Shown here: in pieces, positions 39,601-48,800 of the stretch | How positions within the stretch are numbered: position 1 is the stretch's first letter | Layout of the letters: every line of letters begins with the position of its first letter | Source: Neolewinella agarilytica | GTDB lineage: Bacteria; Bacteroidota; Bacteroidia; Chitinophagales; Saprospiraceae | Assembly: GCF_900110645.1 (NCBI RefSeq) | Contig: NZ_FOFB01000001.1 | Span: forward strand, 310,001 to 374,000 | DNA: 64,000 nucleotides | Direction: 5' to 3' | Notes under the pieces: generated by a model | The model's database searches: none | What the model was told of the DNA's origin: nothing | Seen by the model: only the letters and a program-made list of their open reading frames with translations | Made by a program: the position numbers and the translations under genes

Positions 39601-40275
39601 AACGGTTGCCGCAACGGGGGTAGTCTCCTCAGGATCCTGCAGGCCATTTTCGTTTTCATCCAGCCAGCTTCGGCCTTCCAGGTACGAACAGCCCAAAAAG
39701 TCCGTAAAGAAGGTGGTGTCTATCAAACAACCGGCGTCGTCTGTTGCCCGTAAAACGAAATCTCCCGGAAATAAGGGTTCCGTGATAAAAATCGGGCTTT
39801 GGAAAAACGAATCTCTGTAGATAAGGACATCCCCTGGTGCGAAAATGGATACATCGACGGGGAAATTGCCCCCAATTATCGTTAATTGTACGATATCCTC
39901 AAAGCAGAAGCCCGTATTGAAGGAGGCAACATCGGTTAACTCAAAACCGTAGCAAGGATTTTCAGGACATTCCGGGAAAGGGATCTGGAAGTTGAAGGCA
40001 CAATTTGAGACCGTAAGGTCTCTGAAAATAAGGTTCCTTTCCGTTGTAATATCCAAGGGGCCAATGCGGTATACCTCTCCTGTATTATACTCTCCAACCA
40101 GATTATAACGCCTGAGTTCCCAGAGGCTGTCACCGGTGCCCTCAACCGAAAACTCTACGAAATAACTATCTCCGTCTTCCCCGCAGGAACTACTGACGAA
40201 AGAAACATCGATGAGACATTGGGCTGATAAAGCCACTGAAAAGAGAAGAAAACAAAGAGAAGTAAACAGACGCAT
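36613..40275 (-). CDS. Giant secreted T9SS protein with SdrD B-like and DUF11/DUF7619-type domains (paralogue A)
   Basis: 1220 residues with a signal peptide (MRLFTSLCFLLFSVALSAQ). An SdrD-B-like domain (about 200-310, GRSWLDENENGLQDPEETTP) and SprB-type repeats ('GAYTVEATNPEGCMVSTVF', 'W.TGETTQTITV') are followed by a second SdrB-like unit (LISGTLWLDEASNCTLDAED). After that comes a 'YDPNDKMGYPLGY...DYEIRFQNTGTDTAF' domain and a type A sorting tail (ISVYPNPSAGRVNVNLP). It is probably a cell-surface or matrix adhesin. The 40598-44206 gene is a tandem paralogue with the same order and near-identical C-terminal phrases. Confidence 0.88.
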   Translation of the reverse strand: MRLFTSLCFLLFSVALSAQCLIDVSFVSSSCGEDGDSYFVEFSVEGTGDSLWELRRYNLVGEYNTGEVYRIGPLDITTERNLIFRDLTVSNCAFNFQIPFPECPENPCYGFELTDVASFNTGFCFEDIVQLTIIGGNFPVDVSIFAPGDVLIYRDSFFQSPIFITEPLFPGDFVLRATDDAGCLIDTTFFTDFLGCSYLEGRSWLDENENGLQDPEETTPVAATVTLIGENGDFRESRTDGEGLFVFDEISAGFYQLQIQADSDEFTFEPTIMVAGNDVLNSDINGNLTTNSSIFLPPGDQVTDIDAGWVRRVNCDSLFVFAQPIGDFSECGDTLASELTVFSSTYPVEVQILTINGNVLVEEFLIQEEETFTPDLGPGAYTVEATNPEGCMVSTVFEVVVNQNLTVNILTEGTLCSGEAVVLEAVVEGADPNEIFYNWSTGETTQTITVTGIGTVYDITVTNADNCVGLARTVVSQDTLNFIDLGPNVILDCQTTSATLSVPDPLPRYTYTWFGPLNQILSGPTVEVVVPGRYNVEGQGPDACNIFGSVIVLNQSIPSGLTIEPFDQDTVFCDGQGCFGIMGLNNIDYEHITIDWDGPPEFDESVFPGVNTAGWCSPYPGLYTAILSAPGCDTVRLTYELGNPSCQLISGTLWLDEASNCTLDAEDTVIPSYLLEVTNDATGDVYYTFTNNQGEWSVSLVPGTYTIEPILDPEQPFTQCPDLVTVTLADEPVEGVNVFLPVLVSCPLLSTGVTIPFLRRCFDNYAYVEYENTGSATALDAELTVTLDDFLINATPSIPATRRVGQTFTFDLGDVPPFTSVRIYFEFTVSCNAQLGQTHCIEAAITPDEPCVAPQDWDGALVNVTGSNCSGDSLTFTISNVGDNPMTIPLNYIVVEDGIMLTPAPVENGLLEPSEDYIITLPANGSTYMIITNQEPNAPGAPQPTAVVEGCGTNANGNFSTGFANILALDFGNNAQSIACRQNVGAYDPNDKMGYPLGYSGGNIPEGTRLDYEIRFQNTGTDTAFTVVIQDTLSAALDMATFKVEAASHPYTVSVDTHRVISFTFNDIMLPDSSTNLIGSQGAVSFSIDHDVSLLPGDIIDNEAAIYFDFNEPIITNVSRHRIAKDGLPVGVRAVAAQEIAISVYPNPSAGRVNVNLPLAEVNSQDVLVVSDLLGRPLLSSTYGQAAGGWDLSELPTGYYLMLLQDEAGRTRGRTGFVIR

Positions 40276-40458
40276 GGGATGGGGGTTTGGGTCGGAGATT
40301 AATGGGAAGCAGACTATTCCACACTACAATGATCCGGCGACAAACACAAGTGGCAAAGGACACTTTTTAAAGATTGTTGAAGCTAAAAACAAGACACTAT
40401 GACCTAAAGCCCAATAAATACAAATAAAAAAGACCCCAATTCCAGTCAAAAATTTAAA

Positions 40459-40486
40459 ACGCCCGTACGATTGCAATCGTACGGGC
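40459..40486. repeat. Perfect 28-bp palindrome
   Basis: CGCCCGTACGATTG and its exact complement with no loop. It lies about 110 bp after one minus-strand gene and 180 bp before the next, so it could be a hairpin terminator (poorly T-tracted) or a protein-binding dyad. Confidence 0.85.
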
Positions 40487-40575
40487 GCCAAATAACTCAG
40501 GTAAAAAAGACAAATCTGCAAGTCATAGTGTCGGATAGGGCAGCTTGGAGAATCCTTTGCTTCTCCAAGCTGCTC

Positions 40576-40597
40576 TGCATCCTGCGCTCCGGCGCCC
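40576..40597 (-). repeat. Dispersed repeat, copy 15 (reverse)
   Basis: Complement reads GGGCGC-CGGAG-CGCAGGATGCA with one inserted A, then GAGCAGCTTGGAGAAGCA. It ends at the base before the stop codon (40598-40600) of the giant gene. Confidence 0.8.
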
Positions 40598-43500
40598 TTA
40601 TTTAGCGATAACGAAACCGGCTCTGCCTTTTGCCTGTCCGTTAGCGTTGCTGACCACCAGGAGGTAGTAACCTGCGGGAAGATGACTTACGTTCCAGTTG
40701 CTGCTCAGCTGACCGAAAGTGGTAGCAGCCAGCTGGCGGCCGTACAGATCCGTAACGGTCAATACATCCGTCAGCTCTACGTCTGCGCGTGGGATATCCA
40801 CCTTAATGATACCGGGCCCCGGGTTCGGAGAAATCCCTACGGCTACCTGACGAGCCAACTGCTGGCGGGTACCGACGGGCAGACCGTCTTTAGCGATCCG
40901 GTGACGGCTTAGGTTAGTAACGATGGGCTCGTTGAAATCAAAGTAGATCCGCGCCTCGTTATCAATGACATCTCCGGGCACCAGGTCCGCAGCGTGATCG
41001 ATGCTGAAGTTAATCACTCCCTGACTGGCCGCAAGGTTAACGTTACTATCCGGCAGTGCGATGTTGGCAAAAGAGAAGGTAATCACCCGGTGGGTATCAA
41101 TGGACACCGTGTAAGCATGGCTGGCACTCTCCACCTTGAAGCTGGACAGATCCAAGGCCGTGGAAATCGTGTCCTGAATAACAACGTTGAAGGCAGTGTC
41201 CGTACCGGTATTCTGGAAACGAATCGCGTAGTCCAGGCGAGTCCCCGCCGCAATGTTGCCACCGTCATAGCCCAGTGGGTAGCCCATTTTATCATTCGGG
41301 TCATAGGCACCAACGTTCTGGCGACAGGCGATGGCCTGGGAGGGCACATTGTTTCCGAGAGAAATAATGTTAGCGAAGCCCGATGAAGTATTACCAGCAG
41401 GATCGGTATTACAACCTTCCGCCACTGCCGTGGGGGTGGGTGAAGCGGGAGCGTTAGGCTCCTGGTTGGTAATGACGTGATAGGTCCGTCCGTTAGCCGG
41501 CAGGTTCACTTCAAAGATTTCTCCCGCAGGCAGCGATTCTACTTCAGTGGGCGCTCCGGACATCATGATGCCATCTTCCACTACCACGTAACTCAGCGGA
41601 ACGCTCATCGGGTTATCTCCTACGTTTTGGATGGAGAAAGTAACCTCTTCACCGTCACACTGTCCGCTGGAGACATTGACGAGGGCACCGTTCCAGTCTT
41701 CTGGTGTGGTACAAGGCTCACTTGGGCTGATTACCGACTCAATACAGTGCGACTGCCCCAGGAAGGCCTGGCAGCTAACCGTGAATGTGAAGAAGATTCT
41801 ATCGCGTTCAAATGGATTCACCGTTCCCAGGTTAAAGGTGAAGGTGTTTCCGTCCTGACTAACAGCGGGAATACTCGGTACGGCGTTGATCAGGAAGTCA
41901 TCCAGGGTAACGGTAAGCGTTACGTCGTCTACGGAGGTGGAGCCAACATTAGCGTAGTCCACGTAGGCTACGTTATCAAAACAACGGCGCAGGAAAGGAA
42001 TGGAAACGGAAGTCGTCATTAGCGGGCAATCCAGCAGAGCCGGAAGGAACACGTCGATGTTGGTGACTGACCCGGCCATAACCGTTCCGCCAGCAGGCGG
42101 CTCACAAGTACCGAACGGAAGATTAACATCCACCACCGGGCGAACGGTATAATCACCCACCGGAATGGTGAAACCATATTGTCCGTCCGCATTCGTGAGC
42201 GCATAATATTGTTCTCCCGTAGCAACGGAAGTAGCCACGATCATGACACCGGAAGCGGGTGTATCTTCTCCGTCAAGAGTACAGTTCCCGGCCTGATCTA
42301 CGTACAGCACGCCGTTGAGGGCTGAGCACTCCACTGCTCCTTCTAACAGGAAGGTGAGCGTTACCGTATCACAGACGCCCTTCACCTGAGCAGCGTACAG
42401 GCCAGGGCCGTAATCACAGACAGGATTCCATGGATTCGTGATGAGACTCTCGCCATTCGGGAGGCTCCATTCAACTTCTGTGTCCGGAGTCAATTCAAAA
42501 CCAAACTCTTCGATAAGGTAGACACAGTCAGACGCTCCGCAGAGGGAATCGCCGAAAGCCTCAATGCTGATATCCCGGCTGGCCAGAGAAAGCTCCGCCA
42601 CCCAGGCATTGCCGGACAGAAAACAAGTACCGTTGGGAGAAACCGCAGATACGGCGTAGTTCCCGGGTTCAAAAACATCTACTTCCGGGCCGAAGAGTGT
42701 ATCGCCGGCGGGCGTAATCCATTGGTACTCCAGAAAATCCGTCAGATCACCCGTTGACAGGGTTACCGGTCCGCCGTCACAGGGCAGATAGAAGGGGGCA
42801 AAAAAGTTGATGGTGGTGCCCTGCGGCTCAAATATGCTCTCGGCAAAAACCGTACAACCATTAGCATCGGTGACTTCCAGCGAGTATAAAACCTCTGGGC
42901 TTACTTGTTCCAGGCCCGCGGTTGTTGCAATCACTGCCCCACCCGCTGACCAGGTATAAGTGTAGGGAGCTGTCCCTCCCACTACGGTAGCGAATAAGGT
43001 CGGTACCTCAGCGGTATCGTTACAATCTCCACCGGATTGTTGAATAAAGACGCGAATGTCAGTTCCTTCCAGAATGGTGCCTGTGCCAATGGCTGAACAA
43101 CCCAAAGCATCTGTTATGGTTACGGCGTAAGTGCCTGCAGCCAGTTCGATCGCTCTGCTACCTGTCTGTCCGTTGGTCCATTCATACGTATACGGAGGTG
43201 TACCACCTCCGGCGATGGCTAACAGCTCTCCGCCATTTTCCCCGGAACAGTCGGCATTGCGAATTATCTCAATCTCTGCAAAACAGTCTGCGGCCAGCCA
43301 GCCGGCGTCAATGCTTTCAACAAAGCCACCATTCTCAACGGTAAAGGGATTCGTAAAGCCGCCTTCGTGCATATCATTATCAACGGTGCGGTCGTCACCG
43401 GTCTGGTAAGCAGTCGGCTCCCGACCGTCCACTAAAGAGACGAATTCCAGAAAGTAGTCTCCCGCAGGTACGGCTTCAAAGGCGTAGCGCCCGGCCTGGT

Positions 43501-44206
43501 CTGTGGTAGTGGAACGGAACCTCACTTCGTCCCCTCTCCATAAGGTTACCAGTGCTCTTGCATCCGTTTCATCAGGATCCCGCAGGCCGTTAGCGTTACC
43601 GTCTAACCAGCTCCGGCCGGAAATGGCGCCACAACCTTCGTTGATAGTGATGATTTCTACAAGTTGGCAACCATTAGGATCCGTTGCGGTAACAGAATAG
43701 GTACCCGGGTCTTCGATGGTTAAAAAAGTTCCGTTAGGTGAAACGAAGCTATCGACCTGAATAACCTCAGCAAAGTCGGCTTCTCTTAGTTCAACCACCA
43801 TGGGAAAATTCCCTCCTTCAAAAAAGACGGATAGAAATGAGGTGGTGTCACAGGCTCCTTCCAACTCCAGCCCCATAAAAAAGCCGAAGCAGGGATCGGT
43901 GTTCAAGCAGCCATCCGGGGCATCCAGATCGAGCGTCTGAACACAATCAGGCTCATCCAAATCACCGATATCAAGCACGACTACCTCCTGAAAAAAGGGC
44001 CCGAACGAAACGACGGTGTCAAAGGTTCCGGTAATGGTGTTACCGTCAATACTGGTTATCCAGCCGTTTCCTTCCCCAACAAATTCTACTTCAACGAACC
44101 AACCATCGCCATTTTCGCATTCAGCGGAAATGACGTTAGCTTCAAAGCATTGAGCGGAAAGAAAAGCGAGCGAAAAAAAGAAAAGTAAACTGAGTAGATA
44201 GCGCAT
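40598..44206 (-). CDS. Giant secreted T9SS protein, paralogue B
   Basis: 1202 residues: signal peptide MRYLLSLLFFFSLAFLSAQC, SdrD-B-like domain (ISGRSWLDGNANGLRDPDET), SprB-type repeats (GGTPPYTYEWTNGQTGSRAIEL, TAPYTYTWSAGG), and a second SdrB-like unit (LNGVLYVDQAGNCTLDGEDTPASG). A conserved C-terminal block follows (PLMTTSVSIPFLRRCFDNVAYV, CRQNVGAYDPNDKMGYPLGY, IRFQNTGTDTAFNVVIQDT, SRHRIAKDGLPVG) with a T9SS type A tail. The order is the same as paralogue A. The C-terminal half is clearly more alike between the two than the N-terminal half, pointing to tandem duplication and then divergence of the displayed part. Confidence 0.88.
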   Translation of the reverse strand: MRYLLSLLFFFSLAFLSAQCFEANVISAECENGDGWFVEVEFVGEGNGWITSIDGNTITGTFDTVVSFGPFFQEVVVLDIGDLDEPDCVQTLDLDAPDGCLNTDPCFGFFMGLELEGACDTTSFLSVFFEGGNFPMVVELREADFAEVIQVDSFVSPNGTFLTIEDPGTYSVTATDPNGCQLVEIITINEGCGAISGRSWLDGNANGLRDPDETDARALVTLWRGDEVRFRSTTTDQAGRYAFEAVPAGDYFLEFVSLVDGREPTAYQTGDDRTVDNDMHEGGFTNPFTVENGGFVESIDAGWLAADCFAEIEIIRNADCSGENGGELLAIAGGGTPPYTYEWTNGQTGSRAIELAAGTYAVTITDALGCSAIGTGTILEGTDIRVFIQQSGGDCNDTAEVPTLFATVVGGTAPYTYTWSAGGAVIATTAGLEQVSPEVLYSLEVTDANGCTVFAESIFEPQGTTINFFAPFYLPCDGGPVTLSTGDLTDFLEYQWITPAGDTLFGPEVDVFEPGNYAVSAVSPNGTCFLSGNAWVAELSLASRDISIEAFGDSLCGASDCVYLIEEFGFELTPDTEVEWSLPNGESLITNPWNPVCDYGPGLYAAQVKGVCDTVTLTFLLEGAVECSALNGVLYVDQAGNCTLDGEDTPASGVMIVATSVATGEQYYALTNADGQYGFTIPVGDYTVRPVVDVNLPFGTCEPPAGGTVMAGSVTNIDVFLPALLDCPLMTTSVSIPFLRRCFDNVAYVDYANVGSTSVDDVTLTVTLDDFLINAVPSIPAVSQDGNTFTFNLGTVNPFERDRIFFTFTVSCQAFLGQSHCIESVISPSEPCTTPEDWNGALVNVSSGQCDGEEVTFSIQNVGDNPMSVPLSYVVVEDGIMMSGAPTEVESLPAGEIFEVNLPANGRTYHVITNQEPNAPASPTPTAVAEGCNTDPAGNTSSGFANIISLGNNVPSQAIACRQNVGAYDPNDKMGYPLGYDGGNIAAGTRLDYAIRFQNTGTDTAFNVVIQDTISTALDLSSFKVESASHAYTVSIDTHRVITFSFANIALPDSNVNLAASQGVINFSIDHAADLVPGDVIDNEARIYFDFNEPIVTNLSRHRIAKDGLPVGTRQQLARQVAVGISPNPGPGIIKVDIPRADVELTDVLTVTDLYGRQLAATTFGQLSSNWNVSHLPAGYYLLVVSNANGQAKGRAGFVIAK

Positions 44207-44330
44207 GGGAGCTTAGATTACGATGTCAAAAACAAGGATGAATTGTTGAAGAATTCCTTCAACGCTACAATGATGCGGCCAAAACGAGATCAAAACAAGT
44301 ACATATTCGATCAATTGTTGAGATACTTTT

Positions 44331-44347
44331 GGGCGCAAACGCAGGTT
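44331..44347 (+). repeat. Dispersed repeat, copy 16 (tail truncated)
   Basis: GGGCGC-AAA-CGCAGGTT; the TGCA end and the purine tail are lost. Confidence 0.7.
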
Positions 44348-44413
44348 AAATGTTTAATTATAGGGCAAAGTGGTTGACAAATTACTATCATTGTTGAAAG
44401 CAAATTCCAGATA

Positions 44414-45802
44414 ATGTCACTCCTTCAACAAACAATTCTCGCCCTGAGCGTGCACGAACGTCGCAGAGCCGTCAGTTGGCTGAATTGTGAGCTTCATAAT
44501 CGCCGGGAAGATGTACGTCTTCTGTTCAAACTCCGGAGTGAGCAGGAGCAAACAGCCACACCACAGGCCGAATATAAGGCCGTTTATGGTGAGGCTGATT
44601 ATGATGCGGACCGCTTTCGGCAGCTGGAGCACCAATTGTTGAAGCGCCTTGAAGCCTATCTGGCCTGGGAACACTACCAACGTGACACCGTTTCCCCTGA
44701 CCGCCACCTGTTACTAAGCTTACGGGACCGGGGTCTTGACGATCATCGGCGGACGAGGCTGCGGCGCTACCGCCCCCGGCAGCCCAACGGTACTGACCGC
44801 CTTTCCTTCGAGTATTTCCACGCCCGGGAACAGTATGAGATGGAACTCGCCGCCTCCCGCGGCGGCCGCGTAGATTACCTAGGCCCGGAAAAAGCTCTCG
44901 AGCACTACGTAATCGCCCTTCGCCTCCGGCAAACCTGTAAGACGCTGGCTCACCAGCAGCTGCACAAAAGTGGTCAGCATTATGAAATTCCCCGCCTGGA
45001 GGCCTTATTCGCCGCTGCTAATCAAAAGCCCTTTCGGGAAGCTCCCTTCATTCGGCTATACTACCTCGTCACCCGCCTGCAGCTGGATGAGGCCGAAGCA
45101 GCAGAATCCTCTTTCCAGGAACTGATCCGATTGCTGGAATCGTCCGGCGCAAGCTTACCCGCTGAAGACCAGCGAGACTTACTCTTACTGGCCATTAACT
45201 ACGGACTAAGGAGAGCCAACACCGGTTGGGAACCCGCCATTGCTGCTACCTTCACGCTTTACCGGTTGGGGCTGGACCGTGAAATCCTTTATAACCGGGG
45301 CCGGATCAGTCTCTTCGCCTTCAACAACATCCTGGGCCTTGCCCTCCGCCTGAAGGAAGTCGAATGGGCAACCCGCTTTATGGACACAGAAGCAGCAAGG
45401 CTCCCCGAAAAGGGCGGCTCCGAGGTCTTAGCCCTGGGCCGGGCCAGGCTGGCCCTGGCCAACAACCAGGACGGTGAGGCGCTGCATCATTTGCAACAAG
45501 CCGACTTCAAAGATTTTATCCATCACCTTACGGCCCGGGTGCTGCAGCTGAAAATTTATTTCCGGCAAGACAGCTACACCCTGCTGCAATCACACATCAG
45601 CAGTACCCGCAAGCTCCTCACCCGCCGACGCGGCATCGGTTACCACCTGCAGAACTACCGCAACATTTTTGCCCTGGCTAATGCAGTACTTCGCCTCGGC
45701 CCCGGAGACGATAAGGCCGCCGAGCAGCTCCGGCAACGTATAATCAGGATGGACCCCTGTACGGAGAAGCCCTGGCTATTGAGTGTGCTGAAGGGCTCAT
45801 GA
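44414..45802 (+). CDS. Hypothetical helical protein
   Basis: 462 residues, almost entirely helical and rich in Arg, Leu and Glu. No signal peptide or membrane segment is present, so it is probably cytoplasmic. The start MSLLQQTILALSVHERRRAVSWLNC is followed by repeated amphipathic helices (LEHQLLKRLEAYLAWEHYQRD, LRLKEVEWATRFMDTEAARL, LARARLALANNQDGEALHHLQQ-type) that could form TPR-like pairs in the C-terminal half. I do not recognise the family. The helicase gene starts 27 bp later but has its own -7 box, so shared function is only a possibility. Confidence 0.7.
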   Translation: MSLLQQTILALSVHERRRAVSWLNCELHNRREDVRLLFKLRSEQEQTATPQAEYKAVYGEADYDADRFRQLEHQLLKRLEAYLAWEHYQRDTVSPDRHLLLSLRDRGLDDHRRTRLRRYRPRQPNGTDRLSFEYFHAREQYEMELAASRGGRVDYLGPEKALEHYVIALRLRQTCKTLAHQQLHKSGQHYEIPRLEALFAAANQKPFREAPFIRLYYLVTRLQLDEAEAAESSFQELIRLLESSGASLPAEDQRDLLLLAINYGLRRANTGWEPAIAATFTLYRLGLDREILYNRGRISLFAFNNILGLALRLKEVEWATRFMDTEAARLPEKGGSEVLALGRARLALANNQDGEALHHLQQADFKDFIHHLTARVLQLKIYFRQDSYTLLQSHISSTRKLLTRRRGIGYHLQNYRNIFALANAVLRLGPGDDKAAEQLRQRIIRMDPCTEKPWLLSVLKGS

Positions 45803-45817
45803 TTTCCGTCCACTCCT

Positions 45818-45825
45818 TACCTTCG
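45818..45825 (+). promoter_or_regulatory. -7 promoter box (TACCTTCG) of the helicase gene
   Basis: It ends 4 bp before the ATG at 45830, implying a leaderless mRNA. Confidence 0.6.
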
Positions 45826-45829
45826 CCTC

Positions 45830-48800
45830 ATGCCCCAAAACCTTAAACTTATTTCCGCTGGTGCCGGCAGTGGCAAAACGTACCGCCTGACGGAGGAAAT
45901 GACTGCCTTACTGACGGCGGGCACCGCCCGCCCTTCCGGAATCATCGCTACCACCTTTACCAAAAAAGCCGCCGCCGAACTCCGGGAAAGAGTCCGGGTA
46001 AAGCTACTGCGGGAAGGCATGAGCCGTGAAGCCAACGAGCTGAAAAACGCCCTGATCGGCACGGTCCATGGGCTGGGTGTAAAGCTGCTGCGCCGCTTTG
46101 CCTTTGAGGCCGGGGTTTCTCCTCAGGTAGACATTATTGCAGAAGAAGACCACCAACGGCTCTTCAACCTCAGTATGGCAGCGGTAATCAGCCTGGAGAC
46201 CATCGAAGAAATTGAAACGCTTTGCGACAAACTGGGTCTTAGCCGGGACGGGGAAAAATTCAACTGGCGAAAGGAAGTATTGCGGCTGGTGGAGATCATC
46301 CGAGGTAATAATTTTTCCGCCGCGACGATTGCCAGAAGCAAGGCCAACTCCTGGTCGAGCCTGGCCGAGTTGTTGCCTCCGGTGAATGAGCGGCTTACGG
46401 CGGAAAGCTTCACCAGCCGCCTTAAAATTGCCCTGACGGAAACCATTGCCGCCTTGCGGGGAAATGAAGAAGTTGACGGGACCAAAAAAACGGCCACGGC
46501 CATCAGCTATTTACGCCGGCTGTCGGGGCAGTTGCAACGCAGAGGCTACCTGCCCTGGCATGAGTTATGCAAACTTGCTCGTTTTGAAAAAGAGGTCGGG
46601 GCCAAAAGCCGGGAGTTTGTGGACATTATCGTCGACATTGGCCTGGCGCACACCACTACCGCTGCCTTCCAGAATGACCTGCATCGCTACCAGGATCTTC
46701 TCTTCGATGCGGCAGAGGCTTCCATTGCTGAATATGATCGCTACAAGAAAAGTCGTGGCCGAATCGACTACACTGATATGGAAGTGCTGGTGCTGGATTT
46801 GCTGGATCACCCGGGCGTCAAAGCCACCCTGGAACGGGAGCTCGACCTTCTGATGGTCGATGAATTCCAGGACACCAGCCCCATTCAGCTGGCCGTATTC
46901 CTCAAGCTGAGCAAGCTCGCCCGCCAAAGTGTCTGGGTCGGCGACCCGAAGCAATCCATCTACGGTTTCCGCGGGGCGGAGCCCCGGCTGATGAAGGCCG
47001 TCATGGAAGCCAGTGGCCCGATGGACCCGGCCAACATCCAGAAAAACAGTTGGCGTAGCCGGGAAGACATCGTCTATGCCTGCAATGCACTGTTCACCAA
47101 AGCTTTTCCGGAGATTCCGGAGCCAGCGGTGGTACTGGAACCCGTTCGCTTGCGCTCCGGTTCTTCCTTTGCACCTGCGGAAAGCGCCCAAATGGCCGAA
47201 CGCTCGGGCATCCTGCACTGGCACTTTGAGCTGGAAGGCAAAGCCCGCTACGCAAAATCCTGGAACCAGGCGGTGGTGGCCAAGGCGGTCCGGGAACTGC
47301 TGGACAGTCCCCCACCCTGCCGCCCCAAGGGCAGCGAAGAGGAACGGTCTCTGCTCCCCGGCGACATTGCCATTCTCTGCCGGTCCAACTACGGCTGTGT
47401 TGCCATGGCCGAAGCACTTGCCGCCCAGGGCCTACCTGCGGCTATTGCCCGGACGGGGCTGCTGGACACCGCCGAGGCGCACCTCCTCCTTGCCTGCCTG
47501 AAGTATATGCTGAACCGGCAGGATAGTCTCTCCGTCGCCGAAATCCTCCTCTTCGGGCAGCGCTATGGCCTACCTGACATCATTGAGAAAAGGCTCGACT
47601 GGCTGGAATATTACGATACACTCTCGCCGGAGGAAAAACGCAAAGCTATCCGCTGGGGGCACGACGAAGTTCTCATTAAATCCCTCAACGAATTACGGGC
47701 GGCAACCTACGAACACTCCACCAGCGAGATGATCAACCTGCTGCTGGAACGGCTGGACCTGCGCCGCATCATCGTCGCCTGGGGCGACGGGGAGCAACGG
47801 CTCAGTAACATTGATGAACTCCGCCGCCTGGCCACTGCCTACGAAGACAATTGCCACCGGCAACACCGGGCTGCGTCCCTTGGTGGCTACCTGCTGTACC
47901 TGGATGAATTGCTGCGCGGGCAGCGGGATCAGCAAGGCGCCAGCGAACGGATGGACGCCGTCAATGTACTAACCTACCACCGGAGTAAAGGCCTGGAATG
48001 GCCGGCAGTGGTAGCCATGGACCTCGACCAAAAGCTACGGGCTGATGTCTGGGGCATCACCATCGTCTCGGAAACCGAAGAAGTGGACCTCGACCAGCCA
48101 CTGGCTGGCCGCTGGCTCAAATACTGGGTTAACCCCTACGGCAAATTAACCAGTGGTGTTCCCTGGCTGGAAGCGCTTTCTGAAAGCATGTGGCAAGACT
48201 CCGCCACGGAGGAAGCCATGGCCGAAGAAGCCCGCCTGCTCTACGTTGGTTTTACGCGGGCGCGTGATTACCTCATCCTGCCCACCGCCAAAACCGGAGC
48301 GCCGTGGCTAGACCGGGCTTTTTCCCGGGGCGGGGGCATCATTCCCGTTCTGGATCCTAACAGTTCGGACGCGCCCTTTGACTGGGCCGGCCACGAAGTG
48401 ACAAAGTACACCCAGACCTGGACGGAGCCCAGAAACCTGCCCTCGGGGGAACTCAGTCACCAGCCCGTTCCGTTTCTGGAAGGCCCTCGGGCCGGCCGGC
48501 AAACGATTGAGCCTGCGACCGTTACGGAGCCCTGGCTGCTGCAAACATTCGGTGACAGCAACGCAGCAGCACCATTTAGCTACTATATACCCCCGGCACT
48601 CGAACCTTCTATTGACGACCGCCTTTACGGACAAGCCGTCAGTCGTTTCCTGCAGGGAGACTGGTCAATGACGGACGAAGAACTCCGAAAAGAACGAGCT
48701 ACTACTCTGTTGGCCAGCTACCTGCCTGGTGAGGAGATTGATGTGAAAAGTTTGATTCAGCAATCTACCGTCTTTAAGGATTGGCTCAGTGCAAAGTATG

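Larger units (their letters stand above)
40276..40597. other. Spacer between the two giant paralogues
   Basis: No gene seen. It contains a perfect 28-bp palindrome (40459-40486) and dispersed-repeat copy 15 directly abutting the upstream gene's stop codon. Confidence 0.6.
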
